Position numbers and translations under genes: made by a program. Positions 17,828-25,660 of a stretch of DNA of 40,536 bases are shown here, one piece after another (the stretch's first letter is position 1; every line of letters begins with the position of its first letter). The notes under the pieces were generated by a model, which worked only from the letters and a program-made list of their open reading frames with translations, made no database searches and had not been told where the DNA came from. Origin of the DNA: Candidatus Bipolaricaulota bacterium. GTDB lineage: Bacteria; Bipolaricaulota; Bipolaricaulia; RBG-16-55-9; DRXL01. The stretch spans positions 1-40,536 of the forward strand of contig JANXCC010000012.1 of the NCBI GenBank assembly GCA_025060395.1, written 5' to 3'.

Positions 17828-18727
17828 TTAATCTCCCAATCCCACCCGTGCCTGTGCCATGCACTGCTGCGAGAAGTTATTCACATCGCCGTAGAACAAG
17901 AGCATGGTGTCGTCATCCCAGACGCTGAGCTCGCCGTCATTTTGGACAGCGGGCGTGAGACGTTGCACCAGCACCGGTCCCAAACCGGCAAAGATGCCCG
18001 TGCTGCTGCCGCCGATCTCTGTGAGACGGAAGATTTCTAAGTCATTCGTGTGGGGAACCATAACCCAGGCAAAGACGACGTCTGGGACATCAGTGTCGAT
18101 ATTTTCATCGGGTTCGTTGACCATAGCGAAGATCTGACGCCCGACACGGACAAAGCGCACTTGTTTGATCGGCGGCGTCCAGCCGTCCACAAACCAAATA
18201 CACTCTGGGGTATTGGCCGGGGGCACTGGACAGCCGATGTTCGCCGGGCCTCCAGCCTCGCTGGGACACGCATCTTCGCGGTTAGAGACGCCGTCTCGGT
18301 CGTCGTCGGCCGCGACGTGAATCGTCACGGGCAGCGACGCGCTCATCTGGTCCCCAATCACGACGACAACTTCAAGCGTAAGATTCGTCTCGGTGTTCGG
18401 CGTCGAGACCGTGATCGGCACACGCACCGTGTCGCTTGGCTTCTCTAAATTGACTAACTCTTCTCTCACTGTCGCGCCGGAGAGCTTGACGATCACTTTG
18501 GCTTTTAGGCCCAAGTCGCCGTCTTCATGATTGTAAACGAAGCTCACAGTCACGGTCTGCGTCACGCCACCGGGGAGCGTCGCCGGCTCGACTCTGATAT
18601 TCGAGAGAGACGCCGGCCCGATCTTGACGGGAAAGACTTTTTCTAAGTCTCCTAGAGTCAAGAAGCAGCCGCTCACAAGAGCAGACAGTGCTAGCAACAA
18701 CCCGAAAGAGAGAATTTTCTTAGTCAT
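17828..18727 (-). CDS. Lipoprotein with thrombospondin type 3-like calcium motif
   Basis: A 299-residue protein with a lipoprotein signal peptide (MTKKILSFGLLLALSALVSG-C, lipobox LVSGC at about residue 21), so it is anchored to a membrane by lipidated Cys. Residues about 40-140 look like an Ig-like beta-sandwich (valine/threonine-rich). Then comes DDDRDGVSNREDACP, a thrombospondin type 3/OmpA-linker-like calcium motif, and a C-terminal domain of about 130 residues with Trp, Cys and Asp. I do not recognise the family. Its ATG overlaps by four bases (ATGA) the stop of the reconstructed frame of the upstream broken gene, which suggests the two were translated together. It ends facing the tRNA-Ala gene. 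Confidence 0.85.
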   Translation of the reverse strand: MTKKILSFGLLLALSALVSGCFLTLGDLEKVFPVKIGPASLSNIRVEPATLPGGVTQTVTVSFVYNHEDGDLGLKAKVIVKLSGATVREELVNLEKPSDTVRVPITVSTPNTETNLTLEVVVVIGDQMSASLPVTIHVAADDDRDGVSNREDACPSEAGGPANIGCPVPPANTPECIWFVDGWTPPIKQVRFVRVGRQIFAMVNEPDENIDTDVPDVVFAWVMVPHTNDLEIFRLTEIGGSSTGIFAGLGPVLVQRLTPAVQNDGELSVWDDDTMLLFYGDVNNFSQQCMAQARVGLGD

Positions 18728-20216
18728 GGTACGTACGCGATACCTCCTGAGAGCATCAAAAAGTCTGTGATAGCAAAGCCGACGGCAATATGGACCGTCG
18801 GGACGGTGTTAGAGAACTTGGGCTTTGGGCCTTGAACGATCAGGAACCCTGCGCCGCCACGATATGGAGCCCGCCTCCGAGACTGTACCAGACAGTGAAG
18901 TCTATGGGCATCACCGTGAAATTGACGGGCTTGGTCAGTTCGGGTTTTTGAATCGAGCCAGAGCCGTAGCCAACCGAGAGCATCCCCTTCAGAGAGTTAT
19001 TAAACGCCATTCCGACGGAGCCGCGAAACGCCAGCACCGGCCCGACCGAAGAGACCCCGCCGGAGATGAAGAACGGCAAGCCTCCCCTAGGCATCGGGGG
19101 CAGTGGCACCCCAGGCGGCTGGGGCGTAACGGGCACCGGCGGCACCGAGAGCCGCGCGAACGAGTGTGTCGGCCCCTCCACGCTCACTTGACAATTCTTC
19201 GGGTTGTACTCCCCGACGACTTCGACGCCTTCACCGCCGCGTAAGCCCACTGCCCCGCGCACACGCACAGCGAGATTCTCGGTTGTACACGGCTGCGGCC
19301 CATCGAGCACCTTGACTCCTTGTAAGACCACGTGATCGCTACTGACTTGAGCGACGGTGCCTTGAAGCTTTACGGTCGTCGGAAGGCGCTCGATCGAATG
19401 CTGATGGCTTGTGAGTTCGACGCGGCAGCTATCGGGACGATAGTCACCCGAACGCGCACGCGCTCGGCGAGCTGTATGGGCTCTGCCTGCGCTTGGTCGG
19501 ACTTGACTTGGACAGATAGATTCTCAAGCCGGCATGGTTGTGGCCCCGTAAGCACGATCACGTTTTTCAGAGCAAACTGTGTCGGCGTCCCTGCGCTGAC
19601 AATCCCTTCAAGCTCGATGGAAACTGGACGCAGCTCGACGTAATGAGTTGGTGCGCTTAGACGTACCAGGCAGTCCTCAGCGTGATAGGTGCCCTTCACT
19701 GTGACCAAGTCGCCCACTTGCAGGGCAAGTGGCGGGAGAAGATCGCGCGATTCGATCCGAACGATAAGTCTCTCCGGCGAGCACGGCTGCGGCCCAGAGA
19801 AGACTGTCACTTCGCTGAGCATAAAGCTCTCTTGCCCTGCGCGAGCGACGACCCCTTCGAGTTCAATCGCTACAGGTGCCGGAGCAGTCACGCGTACATA
19901 GTGCTCGGCAGACTTCACCGTGATTTGACACGCTTTCTCGTCGTACTCGCCCTTGACAACGACCCTGTCGCCAACGCTCAGTGTGATAGGGGCGCGCTCG
20001 ACGCGCACAGCAAGATGCTCTCGCGAGCAGATGGATACTCTGCTGTCTTTGGCTTGTACGTCCTTGAGAGCAAATGCCTGCGCATCGCTATGTGCGACGA
20101 TGCCCTCAAACTCTGCCGTTGCTGGTGGCCGTGTCAAGAAAAAAAATTACAATCGCGATGACCACGACGGAAACAGCAGCGCCGCCGAGGATCATCCACC
20201 GATGGGTAGGGGTCAT
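18724..20216 (-). pseudogene. Frameshifted membrane-anchored protein with four Cys-paired repeats and a C-terminal beta domain
   Basis: Three frames join into one coherent protein of about 497 residues. It starts at the ATG at 20216 (AGGAGG site) with an N-terminal signal anchor (MTPTHRWMILGG, then a Val/Ile-rich segment). Four repeats of about 80 residues follow. Each has an E/L-EGxV start, a PQPCS-like Cys, a VGDxVxVKGxY core and a second Cys (CxVxV), suggesting one disulfide per OB- or beta-barrel-like repeat. A Pro-rich linker and a Gly-rich beta domain end at 18724, overlapping the lipoprotein start. The breaks are one extra T in a T8 run (20139-20146), one missing base near 19447-19449 and one near 18860. 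It is either a decaying gene or base-call errors; family unknown. Confidence 0.72.
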
Positions 20217-20227
20217 GCTAACCTCCT

Positions 20228-21334
20228 CTAGAGTTTTCTTCCAAACGTCGCGATGCGGCCTTTGTAATAGACTTGCAACCCTTGGGCGGGATCGAGCCAA
20301 TCAGGAAGACGCACCAGCCCGAGTATGCGCGCCCCCGCGCGTATATGGGCGAGCACGTTAGGGAAGCTCGGGAAATTCCCTACGAGCGCCAGCCACGGAG
20401 GACGTGCCTCCCCGCTACTATGCTCGCGCACGGCCAGCTCTCCGGGCTCATAGCGTCGCAGGTCCTCCTCGCGCTTCTGCACTAAAGTTATATCGCTTAT
20501 GCGAAAGAGGCTCTCATGAAAGGCATAGGCGAGCACCAAGAGTGACGGCAGAGGGATCTCGTCCTGGAGCAGCCCGAGCTCTTCGGGGCGTCCTCCAGCC
20601 CCTTGATACTGCTGGAGAAACTCTTCAGTAAGAAGAGCAAAGACCACGATCATCCGAGGTCGCTCGTCCTCAGCGATCACAATATAGTCGTAGAGTGATT
20701 CGTCGAGCAACGACCAGGCCTGGGGAAGTACCTGCTCTCCTAAGAGATTCCGCAGATTCTCCCACTTGGCGGTCGCCGTCACGAGAATTGTGATCGTATG
20801 ATAGTCTCCCATCTCGCCGAGCACAGGCTCTTCTAGGCGCGTCCCGGCGACGATCTCCGAAGAGGTGGGTTGAAGCCAAGGTCGAAGGCTCTCAGGGGAG
20901 AGCGTTTTTCGATAGGCGTACTTATACAGCACAGGGCGCGTAAAATCCTTGAGCCGAACCGAAGCTATATCTGGCCGACGAACAGCAAGGGCCTCTTTCA
21001 GGTACTCATCAGCAATGGCCTGCAGGCGGTCTTGGGTGAGTCGAGGAAGGATGATCTCGATCTCAGCCTCCAGACGAACGAAGCCTCTCTCGTTGATCTG
21101 AGTCTGGCTAACGAGCCGATGGTCACGGATCTGCAGAGGTTGGTCTCCCGGTTTGGGAAGATGGATCTGCCACCAGATGAGGGGGATGCCCCCACCGACA
21201 ACAAGAATCATCCCAACAGCAAGGAAGAGCACGGTCAGGCTTTGCCGAGCGGTGCGCCGCCAGGATGCCCAGGCCAGCGCGATCAGAAGGGCTAATAAGA
21301 CAATCCATATAATTACTTGCATCTCCTGGCTCAT
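20228..21334 (-). CDS. Membrane-anchored protein of unknown function
   Basis: A 368-residue protein with two N-terminal transmembrane segments (roughly residues 7-25 and 35-56) and a large domain of about 300 residues after them, probably extracytoplasmic. The domain is mixed alpha/beta, rich in Arg, Glu and Leu, without Cys-rich or enzyme motifs that I recognise. The ATG at 21334 has a GGAGGGGAC ribosome binding site; an in-frame TTG fifteen bases upstream lies within that site and is rejected. It has its own promoter inside the end of the preceding gene and is followed after eleven bases by the frameshifted repeat protein, so they are probably cotranscribed. Function unknown; the context suggests a role in the envelope. 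Confidence 0.8.
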   Translation of the reverse strand: MSQEMQVIIWIVLLALLIALAWASWRRTARQSLTVLFLAVGMILVVGGGIPLIWWQIHLPKPGDQPLQIRDHRLVSQTQINERGFVRLEAEIEIILPRLTQDRLQAIADEYLKEALAVRRPDIASVRLKDFTRPVLYKYAYRKTLSPESLRPWLQPTSSEIVAGTRLEEPVLGEMGDYHTITILVTATAKWENLRNLLGEQVLPQAWSLLDESLYDYIVIAEDERPRMIVVFALLTEEFLQQYQGAGGRPEELGLLQDEIPLPSLLVLAYAFHESLFRISDITLVQKREEDLRRYEPGELAVREHSSGEARPPWLALVGNFPSFPNVLAHIRAGARILGLVRLPDWLDPAQGLQVYYKGRIATFGRKL

Positions 21335-21368
21335 CACCGTCCCCTCCAAGGAAGATCCTTGTCAAGGC

Positions 21369-21398
21369 ATTATACTATAAAGCCTTACCGACGGCCAA
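21369..21398 (-). promoter_or_regulatory. Promoter of the membrane-anchored protein gene
   Basis: TTGGCC (21398-21393) and TATAAT (21374-21369) are 18 bases apart on the minus strand. The start falls near 21362, within the 11-base palindrome CCTTG-T-CAAGG (21357-21367), a possible operator. Confidence 0.5.
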
Positions 21399-22206
21399 AA
21401 GCGAGCTCTGTCGAGACCGCCCAGCCATCGGCTTGCCACGCAAAGTCTGTTTGCACAATATAGAACACCCCCAGGCTTCCCCCCCACGTGAGTTCTCGAC
21501 CATTCCAGCCCACCCGCAGCGTGATCCCCTCCAAAAGCTGCAGTTCTAATCCGCCCCGGATAGCACGCAGCTCCTCAGAACGTGCAAGGTCAATAGCAGC
21601 AAGAAGACGCAGCCTGCTCCCCCAGAGGTGTATCGCCGTGCCCATCCGCACAATCATAGGAAGCTCCACAAAGTCTCTTTGACCGACAAGGCGCGTGCCG
21701 AGCAGTTCAGTCACAGCCAAGCCTCCCCAAATCCAGCCAAATCGCACCATCAGGCCGATGTCCACCCCTGTACCGTGGAATCGTTGCCCCGTGCGTCGCT
21801 CATCGTAGAGTTTCACAGCGACTCCTGCACTCATCCTCTCACGCACGCCTACCCCAATAGCTACGAGAGTCAGCGTCTGCTCTCTCCTTGTGGGGACTTT
21901 GAGGATTTTGTTCCCGTGCCAAAGAGCGCCTCCGATCCCAAGGAGCCCGCCGCTTACAGCCCCGCCGAAGATTTCAAATGGCGTTGTGGGCGCGGGCATC
22001 GCCAACCTCCCCAAGATCCCAATTCCCTCAAGAGTAAAGAGCCCTGCGGGGTTCCACAAAGCTGCCGCAGCGTCATCAGCCAGCCCAACAAACGCCCCGC
22101 CAAGACTCACAGCTCTGGGGGAGAGCTCTTCAGTCAAAAAGCTTTGAGCAAACGTTGGCACAGCGAGTAGCACGCTGAGCGAAGCTATCGTCAACGCGAT
22201 GCGCAT
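21385..22206 (-). CDS. PorV/PorQ-like outer-membrane protein
   Basis: A 273-residue protein with a signal peptide cleaved near residue 20 (TFA-QSF). The segment SPRAVSLGGAFVGLADDAAAALWNPAGL is the N-terminal hallmark of the PorV/PorQ/UPF0164 group, barrels related to FadL. The remainder alternates hydrophobic and polar residues in Gly-rich strands and ends in an aromatic-rich strand. It should lie in the outer membrane; PorV-type proteins take part in secretion or surface attachment in Bacteroidetes, but a type IX system cannot be inferred from this gene alone. It starts seven bases after the stop of the vWA-PKD gene, so the two form one operon. The ribosome binding site is weak (AAAGAG). Confidence 0.8.
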   Translation of the reverse strand: MRIALTIASLSVLLAVPTFAQSFLTEELSPRAVSLGGAFVGLADDAAAALWNPAGLFTLEGIGILGRLAMPAPTTPFEIFGGAVSGGLLGIGGALWHGNKILKVPTRREQTLTLVAIGVGVRERMSAGVAVKLYDERRTGQRFHGTGVDIGLMVRFGWIWGGLAVTELLGTRLVGQRDFVELPMIVRMGTAIHLWGSRLRLLAAIDLARSEELRAIRGGLELQLLEGITLRVGWNGRELTWGGSLGVFYIVQTDFAWQADGWAVSTELAFGRR

Positions 22207-22213
22207 GACTCTT

Positions 22214-24169
22214 TTATGGCGGGCGCGGCGGCAGCGGCTGATCTACAGGGGTATTGGAGAGCCAGTAGGCGATCAGCTCTTGCATCGTCGCTAAGTCGAT
22301 CTGCTGGCCACCGGTGCCAGGCACAATCGGCGATTCCCCGATAGGAGACCATCCCGTAGCAAGCCACCAGCTTACCGCCCGCTGAATCTGATTGAACGAG
22401 ATCAGATTATCGTCTTTCGGATCGATACGCTCCTCTTCAGGAGGCATGGTCGGACTCGTGATATAATGGGCCACGACGACCTTGATCGGCAGCCCCGCGA
22501 TAAGCTGGAACGAGCTTGTTCCTTCCGTGGGCGTCTGGAAATCAGGGACCTTACTGATGACGAACCCTGCGAGCGTGGGCGTATTGGGTTCCGCAGTCTC
22601 CGAGAGCTTCACTTCATAGACGATCTTCTTCACCGTGCCCGCGGCTAATCGCTCTGGGAAGATCCATTCAATGGTTGTGCCCCCCGGCGGTGGGGGACGG
22701 AACGTGCCCCCGTGCGACTCCCCCGCAACCTTCTCGGTGACGTCCTCGACTTTGGTGCCCATTGCAATAATGTCTCTCGGCCATTCCTCACGCACCCCAA
22801 GCCCCAAGACGTCGCGATTGACGCGGACTTCTAGATAAACCCTGATAAAGATCCCACGCGGCAGCTGACCGTTAAACGTGGGCAGATCCCGGATAGCTAC
22901 GGCAATGTTTATCACCGTGATGGTCACGCTGGCGCTATTGGTAGCGCCCTCGTTGTCCGTGACGGTCAGAGTCACCGTGTAAGTTCCTGCTTTTTCGTAG
23001 GCATATGATGGACTTGCTTCTGTGCTCGTCTTTCCATCGCCAAAATCCCACAGATAGCTGACGATGCTCCCATCGGGATCGAACGATTGATTGCTAAAGG
23101 AGAGCGTCTCTTTCACCGCGGGCTCTAGAGGGGTGAAGTCAAACTTCGCGACCGGCGGAGCGTTAGGCACTTCAAGCGTCAAGAACGGGAGATTGATGCG
23201 TACCCGCTGGCCCAAGATATTTATATACTCGACAGTGCTTGGGCTGCGATTGATGGGAAAAGCCCCCTTCAGGCTCGAGCTGACTTGGATGCGAAACGTG
23301 ACTGTTTCTTCAGGACGGATGGCGTCAATTCGCCAAGTCAGCATCTTGCTGCCGTCAGGGAAGTCTTGGATCTCCGGAGGGCCTTCGGCGCCTTCAAACG
23401 TTACGCGATTTGTGATCGTGACTTTAGCGACGATCTGTCGGGCTATAAACTCTATACGGAGCTGCCTCTGAAGTGCGGTTAGGGTCTCGTCTGAGAGATT
23501 TTTGAGAAAGAGCCCATTGGTGAGGCGTGCGAGCGAGAGCAACGTTTGGGAGCGCGCAGCTTCATCGGTAGTTGTCACGACGTGAATGGTGATCTGACTG
23601 TCGCGGGCACGTTGAGCTTGCGTGAGCACTGAGCCGAAGTCCGCAGGAGCTAAACCCGCACGAGCGATCAACCAGATTTGAATCTTGCGCGCTTCAGGAC
23701 GCGCTGTCTCGACGAGCGTCTTCGTTGCTAGCGCTACAGCATCTGCTAGACCCACGGCTCCCCCCGGCGCTAACTCGGAGAGTCGCTGCCGGATGAGGTT
23801 GAAATCTGATGTCAAGGGGCTGTCGAGCGTCGGTGGGGCTAGCGAGACCAAGCCCACACGGTCGTCGGGCCCCAGCAGTCCCAATAAGCGATCTACGAAG
23901 GGGCGTGTTGCTTCTAAGTTAAGAGTTCTGTCTATACCCAAGATGATGTCCAGAGGGGGCTGGGAGAAGAAATCTCCCCGGAGCGCCAGTTTGACGCTGG
24001 CGATCTGAGGCTGGGCTTGTGAGCCCTTCTGATAGACTGGGACTGTCTCAACGACGAACTCGGCCGTAAGACCTGGCGGAGGAGTAAGCTGGGCGCTCGA
24101 GGGCGAGAACCCCCCAAGCCCTCCTAGAAACACCACTAAGATAACAGCCAGTGCTCGACGCCCTTGCAT
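22214..24169 (-). CDS. Secreted vWA-PKD protein with dockerin-like tail
   Basis: A 651-residue exported protein: signal peptide (1-26), von Willebrand factor A-like domain (about 60-240), beta-rich segment, PKD domain (about 340-420, with the diagnostic YLWDFGDGKTSTEASPSYAY), another beta domain and an acidic C-terminal region. The vWA metal site is degenerate: the expected DxSxS is DRTLN after LGI, so divalent-metal binding there is doubtful. At the C-terminus two short segments resemble each other (NLISFNQIQRAVSWWLATG and IDLATMQELIAYWLSNT), like a degenerate dockerin pair. A role in surface adhesion or scaffold binding is inference. It has an extended -10 promoter and a GAGGAAGG site, and is followed by the PorV-like gene. 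Confidence 0.85.
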   Translation of the reverse strand: MQGRRALAVILVVFLGGLGGFSPSSAQLTPPPGLTAEFVVETVPVYQKGSQAQPQIASVKLALRGDFFSQPPLDIILGIDRTLNLEATRPFVDRLLGLLGPDDRVGLVSLAPPTLDSPLTSDFNLIRQRLSELAPGGAVGLADAVALATKTLVETARPEARKIQIWLIARAGLAPADFGSVLTQAQRARDSQITIHVVTTTDEAARSQTLLSLARLTNGLFLKNLSDETLTALQRQLRIEFIARQIVAKVTITNRVTFEGAEGPPEIQDFPDGSKMLTWRIDAIRPEETVTFRIQVSSSLKGAFPINRSPSTVEYINILGQRVRINLPFLTLEVPNAPPVAKFDFTPLEPAVKETLSFSNQSFDPDGSIVSYLWDFGDGKTSTEASPSYAYEKAGTYTVTLTVTDNEGATNSASVTITVINIAVAIRDLPTFNGQLPRGIFIRVYLEVRVNRDVLGLGVREEWPRDIIAMGTKVEDVTEKVAGESHGGTFRPPPPGGTTIEWIFPERLAAGTVKKIVYEVKLSETAEPNTPTLAGFVISKVPDFQTPTEGTSSFQLIAGLPIKVVVAHYITSPTMPPEEERIDPKDDNLISFNQIQRAVSWWLATGWSPIGESPIVPGTGGQQIDLATMQELIAYWLSNTPVDQPLPPRPP

Positions 24170-24189
24170 AGCTGGCCTTCCTCATTTTT

Positions 24190-24198
24190 ATTATATCA
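24190..24198 (-). promoter_or_regulatory. Extended -10 promoter of the vWA-PKD gene
   Basis: TGATATAAT (24198-24190) is a TGn-extended -10 element with a perfect TATAAT. No good -35 is seen 17 bases upstream, as is usual for extended -10 promoters. The start lies near 24183. Confidence 0.55.
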
Positions 24199-24247
24199 TC
24201 TCTATCTTATCCGGAAGGCTACAGGGCCGACAGTGGCTTGCATTACG

Positions 24248-24907
24248 TTAGCTGCACTTGAGCTTGGCTAGTACCTGTCCGGCTGGCAGAGTAATCAAAA
24301 ACTCCGCAAAGAAGATCTGCGACAAGGGGATGAGTGCAATCGTCTTGAGTTCGACAGCTTGAGGAGCTACTCCTACCGTCCAGAGATAGAACTGCACCTT
24401 GACGGCATCGAAGTCTGGTTCAGCCTTGACACGATAGGTATACCATTCAGGATAGAGCCTGGCTTTAGGAGTAAGATATTTATTGATCATCATCTTTGTG
24501 GCGGCCTCACGGAGCTGAGGCGACCCTCCAAAGATTGCCAGTTGCTCGAGCTCCTGGATGGTCTTGGTGCGCAAGTCGATACCGGCCACAATGGGGTTCG
24601 TAACCGCGGGCAGATTCCAACACGCACTGATCACTTTGCCTTGCTTGGCCTCCTCAACAGCCTGGCGCAGCTCTTTGAATCCGCGCTCTCGCTCGATTTT
24701 CTGAATAAGAGGGTCAAGATCGGTCAGCGGACGCCCGATAAAGAGATACGCCGCAACAAGTGTCCGCGCGGCAGCCAGGCGAAACTCCGGAATCGCGTCC
24801 GTGGAGACCATCTCGATCAACTTAGGGATAGGCTTGGTATCAGCCCACGAGGTCACCACTGCTGCAATGACTAAGCTCATGGCAACATACAATACCCGTC
24901 GCGTCAT
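24248..24907 (-). CDS. Secreted protein of unknown function, HEAT-like
   Basis: A 219-residue protein with a signal peptide (about 1-22, ending in TSWA-D). The mature part is largely alpha-helical with repeated LRxAAxxxLxxxYL-type segments (FRLAAARTLVAAYL, and LREAATKMMINKYL), like short HEAT or armadillo repeats. A Cys near residue 95 and another next to the C-terminus (KLKCS) may pair. It heads the block of envelope genes on this strand. The ATG at 24907 has GGTGAT upstream; the TTG six bases earlier is less likely. Function unknown. Confidence 0.8.
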   Translation of the reverse strand: MTRRVLYVAMSLVIAAVVTSWADTKPIPKLIEMVSTDAIPEFRLAAARTLVAAYLFIGRPLTDLDPLIQKIERERGFKELRQAVEEAKQGKVISACWNLPAVTNPIVAGIDLRTKTIQELEQLAIFGGSPQLREAATKMMINKYLTPKARLYPEWYTYRVKAEPDFDAVKVQFYLWTVGVAPQAVELKTIALIPLSQIFFAEFLITLPAGQVLAKLKCS

Positions 24908-24921
24908 GGGCAATCACCATG

Positions 24922-24941
24922 CTTCGGCCTTGCTACCGAAG
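24922..24941. repeat. Inverted repeat in the leader of the HEAT-like gene
   Basis: CTTCGG-N8-CCGAAG can form a six-base-pair hairpin in the roughly 28-base leader, just upstream of the ribosome binding site. It could affect translation or mRNA stability. Confidence 0.4.
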
Positions 24942-24970
24942 ATTCTAATCGAAACTCCTATAAAGAGCAA
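24942..24970 (-). promoter_or_regulatory. Promoter of the HEAT-like secreted protein gene
   Basis: TTGCTC (24970-24965) and TAGAAT (24947-24942) are 17 bases apart on the minus strand. The TTGCTC -35 is the same as at fabF and valS. Confidence 0.6.
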
Positions 24971-24980
24971 GGAGCTGCGC

Positions 24981-25490
24981 TTACTCTTCGTCCTCTTCCT
25001 CTCGCTGTCCCAGCTTCTGATCGAGTACCAGCAAGCCTGCTCCGTTATCACTCACGAGCTTGAGTTGCTCGACAATCTCACTTGCGCTTTTTTCCTCCTC
25101 TACTTGTTCATCGATAAACCATTGGAGCATCACTTCGGTGGGGTAGTCGTCTTCATCGTCGGCAAGGTCATATAAATCGTTGATACATTGGGTAATCTTT
25201 TGCTCATGGGCGAGGGCTTTCTGGAACGCATCGAGCGGAGATTTGAAGTCTATGGGGGGTTTAGCGATTGGCCCCAGCTCGACGCGCCCGCCGCGATCGT
25301 TCACGAAATCAAAGATCTTCATAGCGTGCCTCAGCTCTTCTTGGGCTTGCAGACGCATCCAGTGCGCCATGCCCCGGAGATTCTGGGCCTCAAAGTACGC
25401 GCACATCGAGAGATAGATATACGCCGACTCCAACTCGCGCACGATCTGCTCATTGAGAGCTTTTTCTAGCCGCTTGCTCAAGTTAGGCAT
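24981..25490 (-). CDS. ftnA: Bacterial non-heme ferritin
   Basis: A 169-residue iron-storage protein that assembles into a hollow shell and oxidises Fe(II). Compared with E. coli FtnA, the ferroxidase ligands are kept: Glu19 (in VRELESAY), Glu51/Glu52 and His55 (AQEELRH), Glu96 (AHEQKIT) and Glu128/Gln129/Glu132 in DEQVEEEK. The tail is very acidic (REEEDEE). An upstream in-frame start at 25538 would add 16 residues unlike ferritins; the ATG at 25490 begins MPNLSKRLEKALNEQ and fits the family. It is divergent from the cytochrome oxidase operon, sharing a 170-base regulatory region, which makes sense as iron and oxygen handling are linked. Confidence 0.94.
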   Translation of the reverse strand: MPNLSKRLEKALNEQIVRELESAYIYLSMCAYFEAQNLRGMAHWMRLQAQEELRHAMKIFDFVNDRGGRVELGPIAKPPIDFKSPLDAFQKALAHEQKITQCINDLYDLADDEDDYPTEVMLQWFIDEQVEEEKSASEIVEQLKLVSDNGAGLLVLDQKLGQREEEDEE

Positions 25491-25509
25491 AGGAGATCCC
25501 CTTGCTGCT

Positions 25510-25518
25510 ATTATAGCA
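25510..25518 (-). promoter_or_regulatory. Extended -10 promoter of the ferritin gene
   Basis: TGCTATAAT (25518-25510) is a TGn-extended -10. It lies within an 11-base perfect palindrome (GCTATTATAGC on the plus strand), which could bind a regulator. The start is near 25503, about 13 bases before the ATG. Confidence 0.55.
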
Positions 25519-25563
25519 AATGGACCTCGCATGCGCACAAAGACGCTCGTTTTAAGCCCGATA

Positions 25564-25592
25564 TTGCAACCAGATCGCCAAGCTATTATAAT
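25564..25592 (+). promoter_or_regulatory. Promoter of the cytochrome oxidase operon
   Basis: TTGCAA (25564-25569) and TATAAT (25587-25592) are 17 bases apart. The start is near 25599, leaving a leader of about 60 bases that contains the TGAC-N4-GTCA palindrome (25597-25608) and the TGACATA-N-ATCA box. Confidence 0.7.
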
Positions 25593-25617
25593 GAGCTGAC
25601 GTGGGTCAATATACTAT

Positions 25618-25631
25618 ATGACATACATCAA
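25618..25631 (+). promoter_or_regulatory. FNR/CRP-like box upstream of the oxidase operon
   Basis: ATGAC-ATAC-ATCAA matches the FNR-family consensus TTGAT-N4-ATCAA at eight of ten positions, and shares TGACATA-N-ATCA with the box at 34765-34778. It lies downstream of the predicted start, where a bound regulator would repress. Confidence 0.4.
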
Positions 25632-25660
25632 AAGAGATCGGGGTGAAGAGCTGAACAGTT

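Noticed and set aside
21385-24169. A type IX secretion system from the PorV-like and vWA-PKD genes
   Set aside because: No PorU, SprA, GldK-N or C-terminal type IX sorting domain is seen, so a PorV-like barrel alone is not enough.
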